DNA of 64,000 bases. Source: Frigoriglobus tundricola. Its GTDB lineage: Bacteria > Planctomycetota > Planctomycetia > Gemmatales > Gemmataceae. The notes beneath the pieces were generated by a model that searched no databases, was not told the DNA's origin, and worked only from the letters and a program-made list of their open reading frames with translations. Position numbers and translations under genes: made by a program. The DNA is taken from NCBI RefSeq assembly GCF_013128195.2, contig NZ_CP053452.2, forward strand, positions 9,114,001 through 9,178,000, read 5' to 3'. Numbering within the stretch: position 1 is the first letter of the stretch; each line of letters opens with the position of its first letter. Positions 1-8,390 of this stretch are shown piece after piece.

Positions 1-969
1 CCGCATCAGAACCTCACCGCCCTCGATCTGTCGCTCACCGCAGTTGCGGACGTGGGGCTACGGCAGTTGCGGGCGCTCCCGCGCCTCAGTTCGCTCAATT
101 TGCGCGAAACCAAGGTGACGGACCTGGGCACCCTGGACATCGCCGCCCTCAAAAGTCTCACCCACCTCGACCTGAGCTACAACAAGGTGACGAACGTGGG
201 GGTGAGGCAACTCGCCCCACTTAACAAGCTCACCGCTCTCAATCTGGGCTTCACGTCGGTGACGGACGACGTGTTGAAGGAACTGGACGCGTTCCCGAAC
301 CTCGCTCACCTCGAACTGGAGTACACGGCAGTAACGGAGGCGGGAATGAAACGACTCGCCGAATTTAAAGGTATGCAGGTACTCATCCTCGACCGCACCA
401 ATGTGTCGGACACCATGCTGAAGGAACTCGCTCGGTTGCCGGAGTTGCGCGCGTTGTCCCTTCGCCAGACGAGCGTATCGGACGCCGGCCTGAAGGCGCT
501 GGCCCCCCTAAAGACCCTTCGGAGCCTCGACCTGAGTCACCTGCAGGTATCGGATGCCGGTTTGAAGGACCTCGCGGCGTTCCCGGGTCTGACGACTCTC
601 GGGCTGCTCGGCACGCCGATCACGGACGCCGGGCTAAAGGAGTTGACCGCTCTGAAGAAGCTCACCTCGCTCGACCTGCACGGCACCCGAGTAACCGATC
701 GAGGGGTACAGGAACTGACCACGCTCCGGAATCTGGACGTGCTGAGCCTGTGGAACACGGACGTGACGGACGCGGGGCTGAAGGATCTTGCCACACTCCG
801 CAGCCTCACCGAGCTCCGCCTGACGAACACGGCCGTAACGGACGCGGGGCTGAAGGAGCTGGTGGCGCTCCGGAACCTCGCCACTCTCGACCTGCGGGGC
901 ACGAAGGTAACAGCGGTCGGGGTGCGAGCTCTACAGAAGGCGTTGCCGAGTTGTTGGATCGAACGGTGA
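1..969 (+). CDS. Leucine-rich repeat protein, 5' end outside window
   Basis: The frame is open from base 1 and the repeats are already in phase there, so the gene starts upstream of the window; the first internal start codon is a GTG at 52. The visible 322 residues are about thirteen tandem repeats of 23-24 residues with the pattern LxxLxLxxTxVTDAGLKEL, the ribonuclease-inhibitor-like type common in planctomycetes. Such repeats normally form a curved binding scaffold, so a protein-interaction role is inferred; the ligand cannot be told. The last repeat is followed by a short tail ending in CWIER and a TGA stop. No membrane segment or catalytic domain is visible in this part. An IS3 relic lies directly downstream on the other strand. 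Confidence 0.85.
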   Translation, partial: PHQNLTALDLSLTAVADVGLRQLRALPRLSSLNLRETKVTDLGTLDIAALKSLTHLDLSYNKVTNVGVRQLAPLNKLTALNLGFTSVTDDVLKELDAFPNLAHLELEYTAVTEAGMKRLAEFKGMQVLILDRTNVSDTMLKELARLPELRALSLRQTSVSDAGLKALAPLKTLRSLDLSHLQVSDAGLKDLAAFPGLTTLGLLGTPITDAGLKELTALKKLTSLDLHGTRVTDRGVQELTTLRNLDVLSLWNTDVTDAGLKDLATLRSLTELRLTNTAVTDAGLKELVALRNLATLDLRGTKVTAVGVRALQKALPSCWIER

Positions 970-984
970 CGCACCCTGCAATAC

Positions 985-1200
985 ACCGGCACGTGGTCGA
1001 GGCAAACGCCCTTGTGAACAACCCGAGCTCACCGCCACGTCCGCCCGCTCCACCCGGCCGACCCACACGCCGGCGGTGAACTGCACACCCTGGTTCGCGT
1101 TGACCACTTCCGGGGTGCCACGACTCAAGGCCTCCTCCAAAGCAGGTACGGGTACACCGTGTGGCCCCGCCCACTCGACAGTTCGGGCTTCAGCATCACG
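985..1200 (-). pseudogene. Relic of an IS3-family transposase (OrfB integrase core)
   Basis: Read on the minus strand, about 1161-1027 encodes ALEEALSRGTPEVV followed by NANQGVQFTAGVWVGRVE. This closely resembles the part of the IS3 OrfB DDE core usually written EEAL..GTPE..N.DQG.QFT. Upstream, in another frame, PELSS recalls the WELSN segment. Downstream, again after a frame change, GVCLDHV recalls the GRCLDNVF segment. The D of the DQG motif is N here. No start codon, OrfA or terminal inverted repeats are visible, so this is a short frameshifted remnant, not a working element. Assigned from remembered family motifs. Confidence 0.6.
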
Positions 1201-1330
1201 TGTCGGCCCTTTGTGCCCCGGGGCGTTTGCGACGGCCCCTGACCCGAGAACACCCGATCAGCTACTTCCGGAACACCCCGGGAGCCGATACTCTGGAGGC
1301 ACTCACTTTGCCCGCCCTCAGAGGTCCGCC

Positions 1331-3034
1331 ATGAACCGTCGCGCGTTCCTCTCGCTCTCCGCCGTCACGCCGCTCGCGCACCTGTTGCCCGCGTACGGAC
1401 AGCAAACGAAGGACCGCGAGCTGAAAGCCGACGTGGTCGTCGTCGGGGCGGGGGTCGGCGGCGTCGCGTGCGCGCTCGCTGCGGCCCGCAACGGGCTGAA
1501 GGTGATCCTTACCGAAGAGTACGAGTGGATCGGCGGACAACTCACTTCGCAGGCGGTCCCGCCGGACGAACACCCCTGGATCGAGGAGCGCGGCAGCACC
1601 CGGACGTACCGCGCGTTCCGCACGAGGGTCCGCGACTACTACCGCCGCAACTACCCGCTGACCGAGGCCGCCGCGAAGCTCCCCGACCTGAACCCCGGTG
1701 CGGGCAACGTCTCGCGGCTGTGCCACGAGCCGCGTGTCGCGCTCGCGGTGCTGCTGGAGATGCTGGCCCCGCACCTCACTTCCGGGCGCGTCAAACTCGT
1801 GCAACCGTTCCGGCCGCGGGCGGTCGAGACGGACGGCGACACGATCACCGCGGTCCTCGGTCACACCCGCTTCACCGAGCGGCTCGTCCTCCTTGCCCCC
1901 TACTTCGTGGACGCGACCGAAGCCGGCGACCTGCTGCCACTGGGCAAGGTCGAGTACGTCACCGGCGCGGAGGCCCGGGAGGACACGACCGAGCCGCACG
2001 CCGCGGACCGGGCGCGACCGAGCAATCACCAGGCGTTCACCGTCTGCTTCGCGATGGACCACGAGGCGGACAAGGACAACACGATCGAGCGGCCCGCGGG
2101 CTACAAGCGGTGGCGCGACTACGAGCCCAAGCTCGAACCCGCGTGGCCGGGTCCGCTGCTGTCCTGGGAAATGCCCGACCCCGTCACGCTGAAGAAACGG
2201 GTCGTCGCCTTCGATCCGGTCAACCCGGTGGAAAAGGGCATGAACCCGTGGACGTACCGCCGCATCCTGGCGAAGTCGCACCTTGCGGACGGTTCAGGTG
2301 CGGGTGACGTGTGTCTGGTCAATTGGCCCCAGAACGACTACTGGCTCGGGAACCTCTACGACAACGGGCGGGACGCCAGCGGCCACTTCGCCGCGGCGCG
2401 CGAACTGAGCCTGTGCCTCCTGTACTGGATGCAGACCGAGGCCCCGCACCCGGGCGGGAGGAAACAGGGCTGGAAGGGCCTGCGCCTCCGCGGCGACGTG
2501 ACCGGCACGGAAGACGGTGACGGGCTCGCGATGGCCCCGTACTACCGCGAGAGCCGGCGCATCAGGGCTGTGTTCACCGTCACCGAGAACCACGTCGGAG
2601 TAGACGCGCGAGCAAAGCTGCTGGGCAAGAAGCCGCGAGAGTTCGCGGCGGAAGAGTTCCCGGACACGGTGGGCACCGGGAGTTACCGCATCGACCTGCA
2701 CCCGTCCTCCGGCGGCGACAACTACATTGACGTGAGTTCGCTGCCGTTCCAGATCCCGCTCGGGGCGCTGATCCCACAGCGGGTGGAGAACCTGCTGCCG
2801 GCGTGTAAGAACATCGGCACCACGCACGTCACCAACGGCTGCTACCGGATGCACCCCGTGGAGTGGAGCGTCGGGGAGGCGGTGGGGGAACTGGTCGCGT
2901 TCTGCACCACGAAGAAGCGCGTCCCGCGGCAAGTTCGGAAGGACGCGAAACTGCTGGCCGACTACCAGGCGCAGCTCGCGAAGGCCGGGAGCGACATGCA
3001 CTGGCCCGCCGACATCGCAATGAGGGCGCGATAA
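1331..3034 (+). CDS. Exported FAD-dependent oxidoreductase
   Basis: 567 residues. The chosen ATG begins MNRRAFLSLSAVTPLAHLLP, a twin-arginine-like signal (NRRAFL) that fits export of a folded flavoprotein; the frame is open further upstream but that part looks non-coding. Residues about 33-60 hold the Rossmann dinucleotide motif GAGVGGVACALAAARNGLKV and a following acidic residue, then GGQLTSQ, typical of the FAD_oxidored family (PF12831). A C-terminal NIGTTHVTNGCYRMHP segment is the usual second FAD contact region of this family. The substrate is unknown; related planctomycete proteins are only annotated as FAD-dependent oxidoreductases. It appears to be a single-gene unit, with 296 bases between the IS relic and the start. 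Confidence 0.85.
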   Translation: MNRRAFLSLSAVTPLAHLLPAYGQQTKDRELKADVVVVGAGVGGVACALAAARNGLKVILTEEYEWIGGQLTSQAVPPDEHPWIEERGSTRTYRAFRTRVRDYYRRNYPLTEAAAKLPDLNPGAGNVSRLCHEPRVALAVLLEMLAPHLTSGRVKLVQPFRPRAVETDGDTITAVLGHTRFTERLVLLAPYFVDATEAGDLLPLGKVEYVTGAEAREDTTEPHAADRARPSNHQAFTVCFAMDHEADKDNTIERPAGYKRWRDYEPKLEPAWPGPLLSWEMPDPVTLKKRVVAFDPVNPVEKGMNPWTYRRILAKSHLADGSGAGDVCLVNWPQNDYWLGNLYDNGRDASGHFAAARELSLCLLYWMQTEAPHPGGRKQGWKGLRLRGDVTGTEDGDGLAMAPYYRESRRIRAVFTVTENHVGVDARAKLLGKKPREFAAEEFPDTVGTGSYRIDLHPSSGGDNYIDVSSLPFQIPLGALIPQRVENLLPACKNIGTTHVTNGCYRMHPVEWSVGEAVGELVAFCTTKKRVPRQVRKDAKLLADYQAQLAKAGSDMHWPADIAMRAR

Positions 3035-3190
3035 GGGAACAGTGTCTGACGGCGGCGCATGAGAACAGTGCGGATCATAAAGTGGTCTGAGCGGGCGTAA
3101 CCAGTAAAGTCCGTTCACTCGCCCTGCGACGTCGCGAGATTCGCGATGCTTCACGGACGGCACGCTCCGTTTGTCGGCCCGTCACGGCCC

Positions 3191-3781
3191 CTAGACCCCT
3201 CCCTGCCGGCGCGGTGTCCGCAGGAACTCACGGACGAACGCCTCCCGGTCCTCGGCATCGGGGGTGCGGAAGACCAGCAACCACCCCTTTGTGAACCAAA
3301 GGTGGCTCTGCCCCAAACCGGGGGCAGAGAGGTAGACTCGACCATAGGAATCCTCGATGTCAACACTCGTAAATTCTCGGACTCCCCTCTCCCCATCTTG
3401 CTCGTAGGCGCGCTCGGCGCGGGCCATCAGGGCTTCGGCTTCCAGCTTCGACACCGGGTACGCGAACACCTCGACCCGGCTCGCACCGGCTGAGTACACC
3501 GCGTGCGCCCCCTTCACGTCGAGGTTCAGTTCGGGGACGTCGGCCCGATCGTCGGCGCGGTCGAGCCGGTAGCCCTTCACCATGAGCGGGAACACCTGGG
3601 CCGGTGCCGCGCCCCGATCCGGGGCGTCCCAAGCGGCGGCGATCGCCTGCCGCTCTTGCTCCTCGGCCAGCTTTTTCTGGGCAAAATCGAAGAGCCGGGG
3701 CACGAAGACGAGCGCCGCGACCGTGACAGCGACGCCGAGCGCGACCACCACCCCACAGCCGATGCCAATGATTTTCCACAC
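3191..3781 (-). CDS. Membrane-anchored protein of unknown function
   Basis: 196 residues from a GTG at 3781, eight bases after GAGGGG; a TTG two codons earlier is possible but too close to that site. Residues about 5-30 (IIGIGCGVVVALGVAVTVAA and onward) form one hydrophobic anchor, followed by a charged QKKLAEEQERQ stretch and a soluble, probably periplasmic, domain of about 150 residues. There are no cysteine clusters or recognised motifs. The C-terminal half (SHLWFTKGWLLVFRTPD) looks like a compact beta domain. I do not recognise the family. It stands alone on the minus strand, with 264 bases to the VOC gene upstream. Confidence 0.7.
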   Translation of the reverse strand: MWKIIGIGCGVVVALGVAVTVAALVFVPRLFDFAQKKLAEEQERQAIAAAWDAPDRGAAPAQVFPLMVKGYRLDRADDRADVPELNLDVKGAHAVYSAGASRVEVFAYPVSKLEAEALMARAERAYEQDGERGVREFTSVDIEDSYGRVYLSAPGLGQSHLWFTKGWLLVFRTPDAEDREAFVREFLRTPRRQGGV

Positions 3782-4045
3782 GGCCAAGACCCCTCGTTAT
3801 GCTCTGCTTGACGAAACAACGCGAGGGACACAGTGTCAACTGGCGTACTTGGTTCGGCTGTTGCCCGTGCAATTCTCGCCGACCTGCCGGGCGGCTTCTT
3901 GCGTCGTTCTTTCCTCTGTTCTCCGAGGCCGAACCTCGGAAACCTCGGACCCACGTCCGCGGCATCATAATAGCATAGCGACTTCTGCACTTCTTCGATA
4001 AGGCGATCTGACGCCCGGTGGGCACCGGGATCGGTCGCATGGTAG

Positions 4046-4450
4046 TCAGTCTGTTTTATTCTTCTCGTTCCAGATCTTCGGCTCCCACAACTCGACTTTG
4101 TTGCCATCGGGGTCCATGACCCACGCGAACCGACCGTTCTCGTGCGACTCCGGCCCCTTGAGCACCTCGACCCCGTTCGCGCGCAGCCCGGCGAGCAGCT
4201 CGCCGAGGTCATCGACACGGTAATTGATCATGAACGACGAGTCGCTCGGGCTGAACCACTGGCTCCCCTTGTCCGCCAGGTGCCAGACCGTAAGTCCCTT
4301 GTCCTCCGCCCGGTCGTCGGGCCATCTCAGTATCGCGCCGCCGAAGCTCTTCTCCAGCACCATGCCGAGGTGCTTCTGATACCACGCCGCCAGCGCGGCC
4401 GGATCGTTACTCTTGAAAAAGACGCCGCCGATCCCGGTAACCCTCGCCAT
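4046..4450 (-). CDS. VOC-family (glyoxalase-like) protein
   Basis: 134 residues, the usual length for a single-module vicinal oxygen chelate protein. It opens with GIGGVFFKSNDPAALAAWYQ and KHLGM, the first beta-alpha-beta-beta-beta unit, and ends with WVMDPDGNKVELWEP, the second unit with its conserved metal-ligand Glu. VOC proteins include glyoxalases, dioxygenases and resistance proteins; the substrate cannot be told. Start: ATG preceded by AAGGGAA at good spacing. It is a stand-alone gene. The C-terminal lysine-rich tail is short and probably unstructured. Confidence 0.85.
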   Translation of the reverse strand: MARVTGIGGVFFKSNDPAALAAWYQKHLGMVLEKSFGGAILRWPDDRAEDKGLTVWHLADKGSQWFSPSDSSFMINYRVDDLGELLAGLRANGVEVLKGPESHENGRFAWVMDPDGNKVELWEPKIWNEKNKTD

Positions 4451-4974
4451 CGTGATTTCCCTTCAAAAGAGGTGCGGTGCGATCCCGTCGCCGAACGAAA
4501 TGGCTACTCGGCCCAAGCCAACACCAGTGTCCGACAACAACGCGCGGCGAGCAACCAGAAACAGACTCGGCGGCCGGGTCGGATGCAGCGGCCGGTCCTG
4601 CCCGCGTTGCGATCCTCACGCCGAACTTCAGCCATAGAACCGCCGCAACTCGGCCAGCTCCACTTCCTCGACTGAAACGGGTCAATTTGCCGCACGGGGT
4701 GCGGTGGGGGAATGGGCTCGGGCGGCTTTGGTGTCGGCCGCAGCCGGGTTCGTCTCCGTTCGACCCGGCCCCACAGAGCAACGTCAGGTGAATGCCACAA
4801 GTGGGTGTCGAAGTGACGCGGCTTGGCCCGCCACACCCGGAGCGTGTGCCCGACGGCATCGAGATAGTAGCAGGCCGCGCAACAGCCGCATCAGGAACGG
4901 AGTGCCGGCTGCGGCGGCCTCTAGCCGGATGGCCGGGGCCCGGGGCCGACGGTGCCGCGCCCGGGTGCATCCGA
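4451..4974. other. Intergenic stretch without a supported gene
   Basis: 524 bases between the VOC gene (which starts at 4450) and the end of the DUF3859-like membrane protein. Open frames on both strands are Arg/Pro-rich and lack ribosome-binding sites. A minus-strand run near 4680-4630 reads PVSVEEVELAELRRFYG and looks protein-like, but it stops at once. I see no repeat, RNA gene or transposon remnant that I can defend. Confidence 0.5.
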
Positions 4975-5760
4975 CTACTTCCGAATGATGAACGACTTGC
5001 GGGCCACTTCGACATCATCAATGAACACCAGGATGCTCCATACGCCCGCCACCAGCTCGTACTCATGATCCTTGAGAAAATGCCAGCCATAGAACGGATT
5101 GGGAGCCTCGCCCTGCGGCACGTGGAACTCGTGGACGCTCTTTGTGAGGACCGATCCGTCGGGTCGATTGATGGGAGGATGATACGTTTCTTGCCGAACC
5201 GTGTACGGCCGGTTTACCGGGAAATCCGAGCAGCGAATCCGAACGCCCCATGATTCTCCCGCCTGGCAGAATATCTGTTCGGTTTGCTCCAGCAGCACAA
5301 CGTCTTTCTCGCGGCCGGCACTGGCGTTACCCGACGTGTCACGAGCGGGCACGCCACGAACGGGACTCTGGGCACGGTACCGGCCGTATTCGTAGATCGT
5401 AGCGCGCGGCTTACCGGTGCCACTCGGCGCGGCGATCCCGCTCCCGTCTTCACCGCCGCGGGGCGGTCGTGTGACGAGAGAAGGGTTCACGACGAGGGTG
5501 CAGACGACGACTATTACCGGGACCATGAGGAGCAGGACCAGGCCCAGGAGGCCCGGCGACGGTCCGGGCTTCTTGGCTTTGCGATGCATTTGAGCGTGTA
5601 TGCGAGATCGTTCGCGCGCCTCAAATTCGGCTTGCTGCTGGGCGTCCGATTTGCGCGTCAGGAAGGCGAAGAGGCCGTATACGCCGCCACCGATGCCACC
5701 GAGAACGCCTCCCATCAGAGCCTTCGTTATCACTTCATTCCAGTCGAAGGCCGCGAACAT
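4975..5760 (-). CDS. Membrane protein with DUF3859-like C-terminal domain
   Basis: 261 residues from ATG 5760 (MFAAFDWNEVITKAL). There are two hydrophobic segments: a glycine-rich one at about 13-30 (MGGVLGGIGGGVYGLFAF) and a second at about 67-90 (LLGLVLLLMVPVIVVVCTLV), with a charged EARERSRIH loop between them. The remaining 165 residues are soluble. They contain ATIYEYGRYR, QTEQIFCQAGESWGVR, a GWHF segment and a C-terminal strand pair SILVFIDDVEVARKSFIIRK. That order resembles DUF3859 (PF12975), a beta-sandwich domain of unknown role; this is from memory and tentative. The longer upstream frame (to 5970) was rejected as Arg-rich and unlike the rest. Confidence 0.7.
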   Translation of the reverse strand: MFAAFDWNEVITKALMGGVLGGIGGGVYGLFAFLTRKSDAQQQAEFEARERSRIHAQMHRKAKKPGPSPGLLGLVLLLMVPVIVVVCTLVVNPSLVTRPPRGGEDGSGIAAPSGTGKPRATIYEYGRYRAQSPVRGVPARDTSGNASAGREKDVVLLEQTEQIFCQAGESWGVRIRCSDFPVNRPYTVRQETYHPPINRPDGSVLTKSVHEFHVPQGEAPNPFYGWHFLKDHEYELVAGVWSILVFIDDVEVARKSFIIRK

Positions 5761-5982
5761 TCGCAAGCTCCGCAGGGTGTAGCATGAGAGTGGATCGCTC
5801 AATGCTAGCACGCGAGCGGAAGTGAGACGGTATCCGGCGTGGCTCAGGCTTGCCCGATCCGAGCCGCATCCTCTTGTTCGAAAACCGATTCCGGCCCGGC
5901 TACGACTCGGACAGTTCTTCCGGTTTCGGTTTCGCTGGCGATTGGCCGGGGTTTCGAACGAACCCGGCACGCAGCGGACTCT

Positions 5983-6465
5983 TTACTTCTTCGGCGGAGC
6001 GAGGGGCACTGCTGCATCGGTCAAAAGTTTGTTGAACGCTTTCTGCGGTGCGTCCGCGATCATCAGCACGAGTGGCTTGTCTGAATTGTCCGTGAAGACG
6101 TAAACCCAGTGGCACTCGAAGCAGATGAGGAAGTCGTAGGTCTTACCGGCGTGGGCGACCCGGACGCCGTGGCGCGGGATGAAGCACCGCGCGCCACCGT
6201 CACCGTCGGCCACCCCCTTTTTCAGCGCCGCTGTCATCGAAGTGAGATCGGCCGCGCTTTTGACTTTCGTCTGGCCGAGCACCTTAGCGCCGTGCCAGCC
6301 GTTGACCTCCGTTGTCTGGCCCCCGAGCGAGTACACCTCCAGTGCGTCGGCCTTCTCCAGCGCCTTCACGACCGCGTCCGGCAATTTGTTGTCGGGCTTC
6401 TGGGCCAAGATCATACTCGTGAAAGTCAGGCTGATGACGACCGCACACCATCGAACGCGGTTCAT
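5983..6465 (-). CDS. Small exported protein of unknown function
   Basis: 160 residues from ATG 6465, preceded by CCGGAGGACC. A signal peptide (VRWCAVVISLTFTSMILAQ) with likely cleavage after LAQ leads into a mature domain of about 138 residues. The mature part begins with a short helix (AVVKALEKADALEVYSL) and contains GWHGAKVLGQTKV, CFIPRHGVRV and FLICFECHWVYVF. The last resembles short exported planctomycete proteins that report no known activity. One CxxC-like pair is absent; Cys residues are isolated. Probably periplasmic. It ends beside the DUF3859-like gene but 222 bases separate the two, so co-transcription is uncertain. Confidence 0.7.
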   Translation of the reverse strand: MNRVRWCAVVISLTFTSMILAQKPDNKLPDAVVKALEKADALEVYSLGGQTTEVNGWHGAKVLGQTKVKSAADLTSMTAALKKGVADGDGGARCFIPRHGVRVAHAGKTYDFLICFECHWVYVFTDNSDKPLVLMIADAPQKAFNKLLTDAAVPLAPPKK

Positions 6466-6546
6466 AACGGTCCTCCGGCAACGGAACGCGGGGCGCAGGA
6501 GTATCCCACACGCGCCCCGCGCACGCAACGGCCGGAGCGCCAACCG

Positions 6547-7284
6547 TTACTCCCCGAACACGAAGCCCAGCAGCGGTTCGCCGGCCTTCTGCCGCTCCAC
6601 TTCCAGCAGGTTGGCCTGCTCGCGGGCGAGCTTGATGGCGTCCTGGAGCTTCCGCACCCGGGTCAGGATCGCGTTCTTGCGGTCGGTCCCGATGCACCCG
6701 CTGTAGAGGATCTGCGACCAGGTGCCGACCGGCACGTCCTTGGTGAACAGCTCGGTCTGCGCCGGGTGCTCCTTCGTCGCTTCGTACTTCACGATGACAG
6801 TCGGTTCCTTGCTCGTGCGCAGCGACTCCGTCGTCTTCCCGCGGAGCAGCCCGGTGCTCGGGTCGTGCGTCCACTCCTCGGCCGGATCGGGGGTCGGCAG
6901 CTTGGAGACGAACGTTTCCAGGTCGTTCACCTGCTTGTCGAGGAACAGCAGGCTGGTGACCGGCACGTTCGCAAGGATCACCTTGCCGTCGACGACGATG
7001 TCGGCCCGCGCGGACTGGTTGCCGGTGTCCTGCGTGAGAACGAGGTTCCACAGCTCGGTCCACTTTTCGCGGGCCTGGCGCACGAGGTCGTCGGCCCGCT
7101 GCTGCACGCGCTGGCTCTCCGGCGGCAGCTTCTGACCGTTCACCTCGTCGAGCGGGCGGTAGGTCCGCTCCCGGCCGGCGAACAGTTGCTCCTTCTGGAT
7201 CAGCTTGTACAGCTCGGTGATCTGCTTCTCCGCGTCCCCCTTCCGGGACGTGACGAGTGCGTTGATCTGGTTCAGTTTCGGCAC
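6547..7284 (-). CDS. Conserved protein of unknown function (DUF7873-like)
   Basis: 245 residues. The start is a GTG at 7284, seven bases after AGGAGG, giving MPKLNQINALVTSRKG; an upstream in-frame start lacks such a site. Landmarks are KQITELYKLIQKEQLFAGRE, TYRPLDE, LPPESQRVQQRADDLVRQ, ADIVVDGKVILANVPVTSLL, FLDKQVNDLETFVSKLP and a C-terminal LREQAN-type helix ending GFVFGE. From memory these match a family found in actinomycetes and planctomycetes with no established function. It is soluble and cytoplasmic, with no catalytic motif I can name. The leader contains a foldback element just upstream (7363-7485). Confidence 0.8.
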   Translation of the reverse strand: MPKLNQINALVTSRKGDAEKQITELYKLIQKEQLFAGRERTYRPLDEVNGQKLPPESQRVQQRADDLVRQAREKWTELWNLVLTQDTGNQSARADIVVDGKVILANVPVTSLLFLDKQVNDLETFVSKLPTPDPAEEWTHDPSTGLLRGKTTESLRTSKEPTVIVKYEATKEHPAQTELFTKDVPVGTWSQILYSGCIGTDRKNAILTRVRKLQDAIKLAREQANLLEVERQKAGEPLLGFVFGE

Positions 7285-7362
7285 GGGCGAACCTCCTGGT
7301 GCGTTGAGTTTGAGTCTGACAGAAGTGGACACGCGGGGTGGAGCGAGGTTCGGACACGAGCC

Positions 7363-7485
7363 GCGTCCCTGGGACCTCGGCCGGCCCGGCCGCTCAGTGC
7401 CACAACCGGATGTCGAGCGAAATTACGACGAGCATCACGTCGGGTACCGCGGGCGGCCGGGCCGGCCGCGGTCCCAGGGGACGAA
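7363..7485. repeat. Foldback element ending CCTGGGACC, copy 1
   Basis: Arms of about 29 bases: left 7365-7392 (GTCCCTGGGACCTCGG then CCGGCCCGGCCGC), right 7453-7482, which is its near-exact reverse complement. The centre is about 60 bases. It sits between two minus-strand genes. It shares the terminal motif CCTGGGACCGCGG with the element at 13093-13203, so the two look like members of one dispersed family. Confidence 0.8.
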
Positions 7486-7503
7486 CGCGCACAGCCCGGC
7501 GGT

Positions 7504-8118
7504 TCACACCGGCCGTTCGCTTTTGTGCTGAATCACGAACGCGATCAGTTCCGGGTAGAAGGCGTGGAAGTCGGCGGCCAGTTCGGCGTCACACTCGATC
7601 AGCCGGGGCATCGCATCGGTAAGGGGGATCGCCCGGTTCGGGATGCGTTTGGCGATCACCTTCGACACCCGCGCGAGCGTGTCCTCGATTCCGTCGCGCG
7701 AGGCGTAGCGGTTGAGGCGGTCCTGGTCGATGAACTTGCGAATGAAGTCGCGGGCGTCCTCGGGTAGTTGGCCGTGCCCGTCTTCGAGCACGCGGTAGCT
7801 CCGCGCCGCGAATGCGGCGAGGGGCTCGGCGCTGTACCGGAGCCAGTCGCGGGCGAGGATGTGGTCGTAGTAGATGTCGATCACGATGCCGCCGAACCAG
7901 CCCATCGTGCGGGCCACGCGGCTGATGCTGCGGAGCGTGACCGGGTGCCGGTCGGTGAAGCCGTCGATGTGCCGGTGCAGCATGACGCCGCGGAGCACAT
8001 CCGGCGTCAGACGGTGCAGGTCCGGGTAGCGAACGAAGTCGGCCGCGACGCCGCCGGTCATGTCGCCGGCGTCACCGTCGGCCAGGTGCAGGTGCGCGAG
8101 AAAGTTCACCGAGTCCAT
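7504..8118 (-). CDS. Acyl-carrier-protein phosphodiesterase-like protein (AcpH family)
   Basis: 204 residues from ATG 8118 (MDSVNFLAHLHLADGD). The N-terminus NFLAHLHLA and the later GGVAADFVR, LRGVMLHRHIDGFTD, DHILARDW and AFYPEL segments match the AcpH family (COG3124), including the conserved His and Asp residues of its HD-like helical fold. AcpH removes the 4'-phosphopantetheine group from acyl carrier protein, turning holo-ACP back to apo-ACP in the cytoplasm. Length agrees with the E. coli protein (193 residues). The upstream extension to 8352 was rejected because it lacks family similarity. It is a single gene; function is inferred from family. Confidence 0.8.
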   Translation of the reverse strand: MDSVNFLAHLHLADGDAGDMTGGVAADFVRYPDLHRLTPDVLRGVMLHRHIDGFTDRHPVTLRSISRVARTMGWFGGIVIDIYYDHILARDWLRYSAEPLAAFAARSYRVLEDGHGQLPEDARDFIRKFIDQDRLNRYASRDGIEDTLARVSKVIAKRIPNRAIPLTDAMPRLIECDAELAADFHAFYPELIAFVIQHKSERPV

Positions 8119-8202
8119 CCGGGGTGAAGGAACGAAGCCGAGCAGGATCGAACCGTCACGCGGATTGTAAGACGACGAGGTGAGAAGTGCCAGCGAGGTA
8201 CT

Positions 8203-8236
8203 CGGCGAACCCCACCCTTGTGCGCGGGGTTCGCCG
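8203..8236. repeat. Hairpin between the phosphatase and AcpH-like genes
   Basis: Perfect 11-bp stem, CGGCGAACCCC (8203-8213) with GGGGTTCGCCG (8226-8236), and a 12-base loop. It lies about 155 bases past the stop of the minus-strand phosphatase gene. There is no T-run, so it may be a repeat or a stem that protects mRNA, rather than a classical terminator. A second small hairpin (CCGGCC/GGCCGG) follows near 8305. Confidence 0.6.
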
Positions 8237-8390
8237 GGCGTCACGCGCATTCGTGTCGATACGTGATGATGTCGGCGCGTTGGAGCGGGTTCTTGTTCTG
8301 TAGCCGGCCCCGTGAGGCCGGTGCTCGGGAAATCGGGTCGCACCGGCATCACAGAGACCGGTTGCAGTCAAAAAACGCCACGATTCCGTG

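Noticed and set aside
4504..4836. Minus-strand 110-codon frame in the gap after the VOC gene
   Set aside because: Arg/Pro-rich with no ribosome-binding site; a remote transposase likeness could not be supported.
6109..7767. Long plus-strand open frame (552 codons) opposite three minus-strand genes
   Set aside because: It is antisense to three well-supported genes, has no ribosome-binding site and is the kind of open frame that high third-position GC creates.
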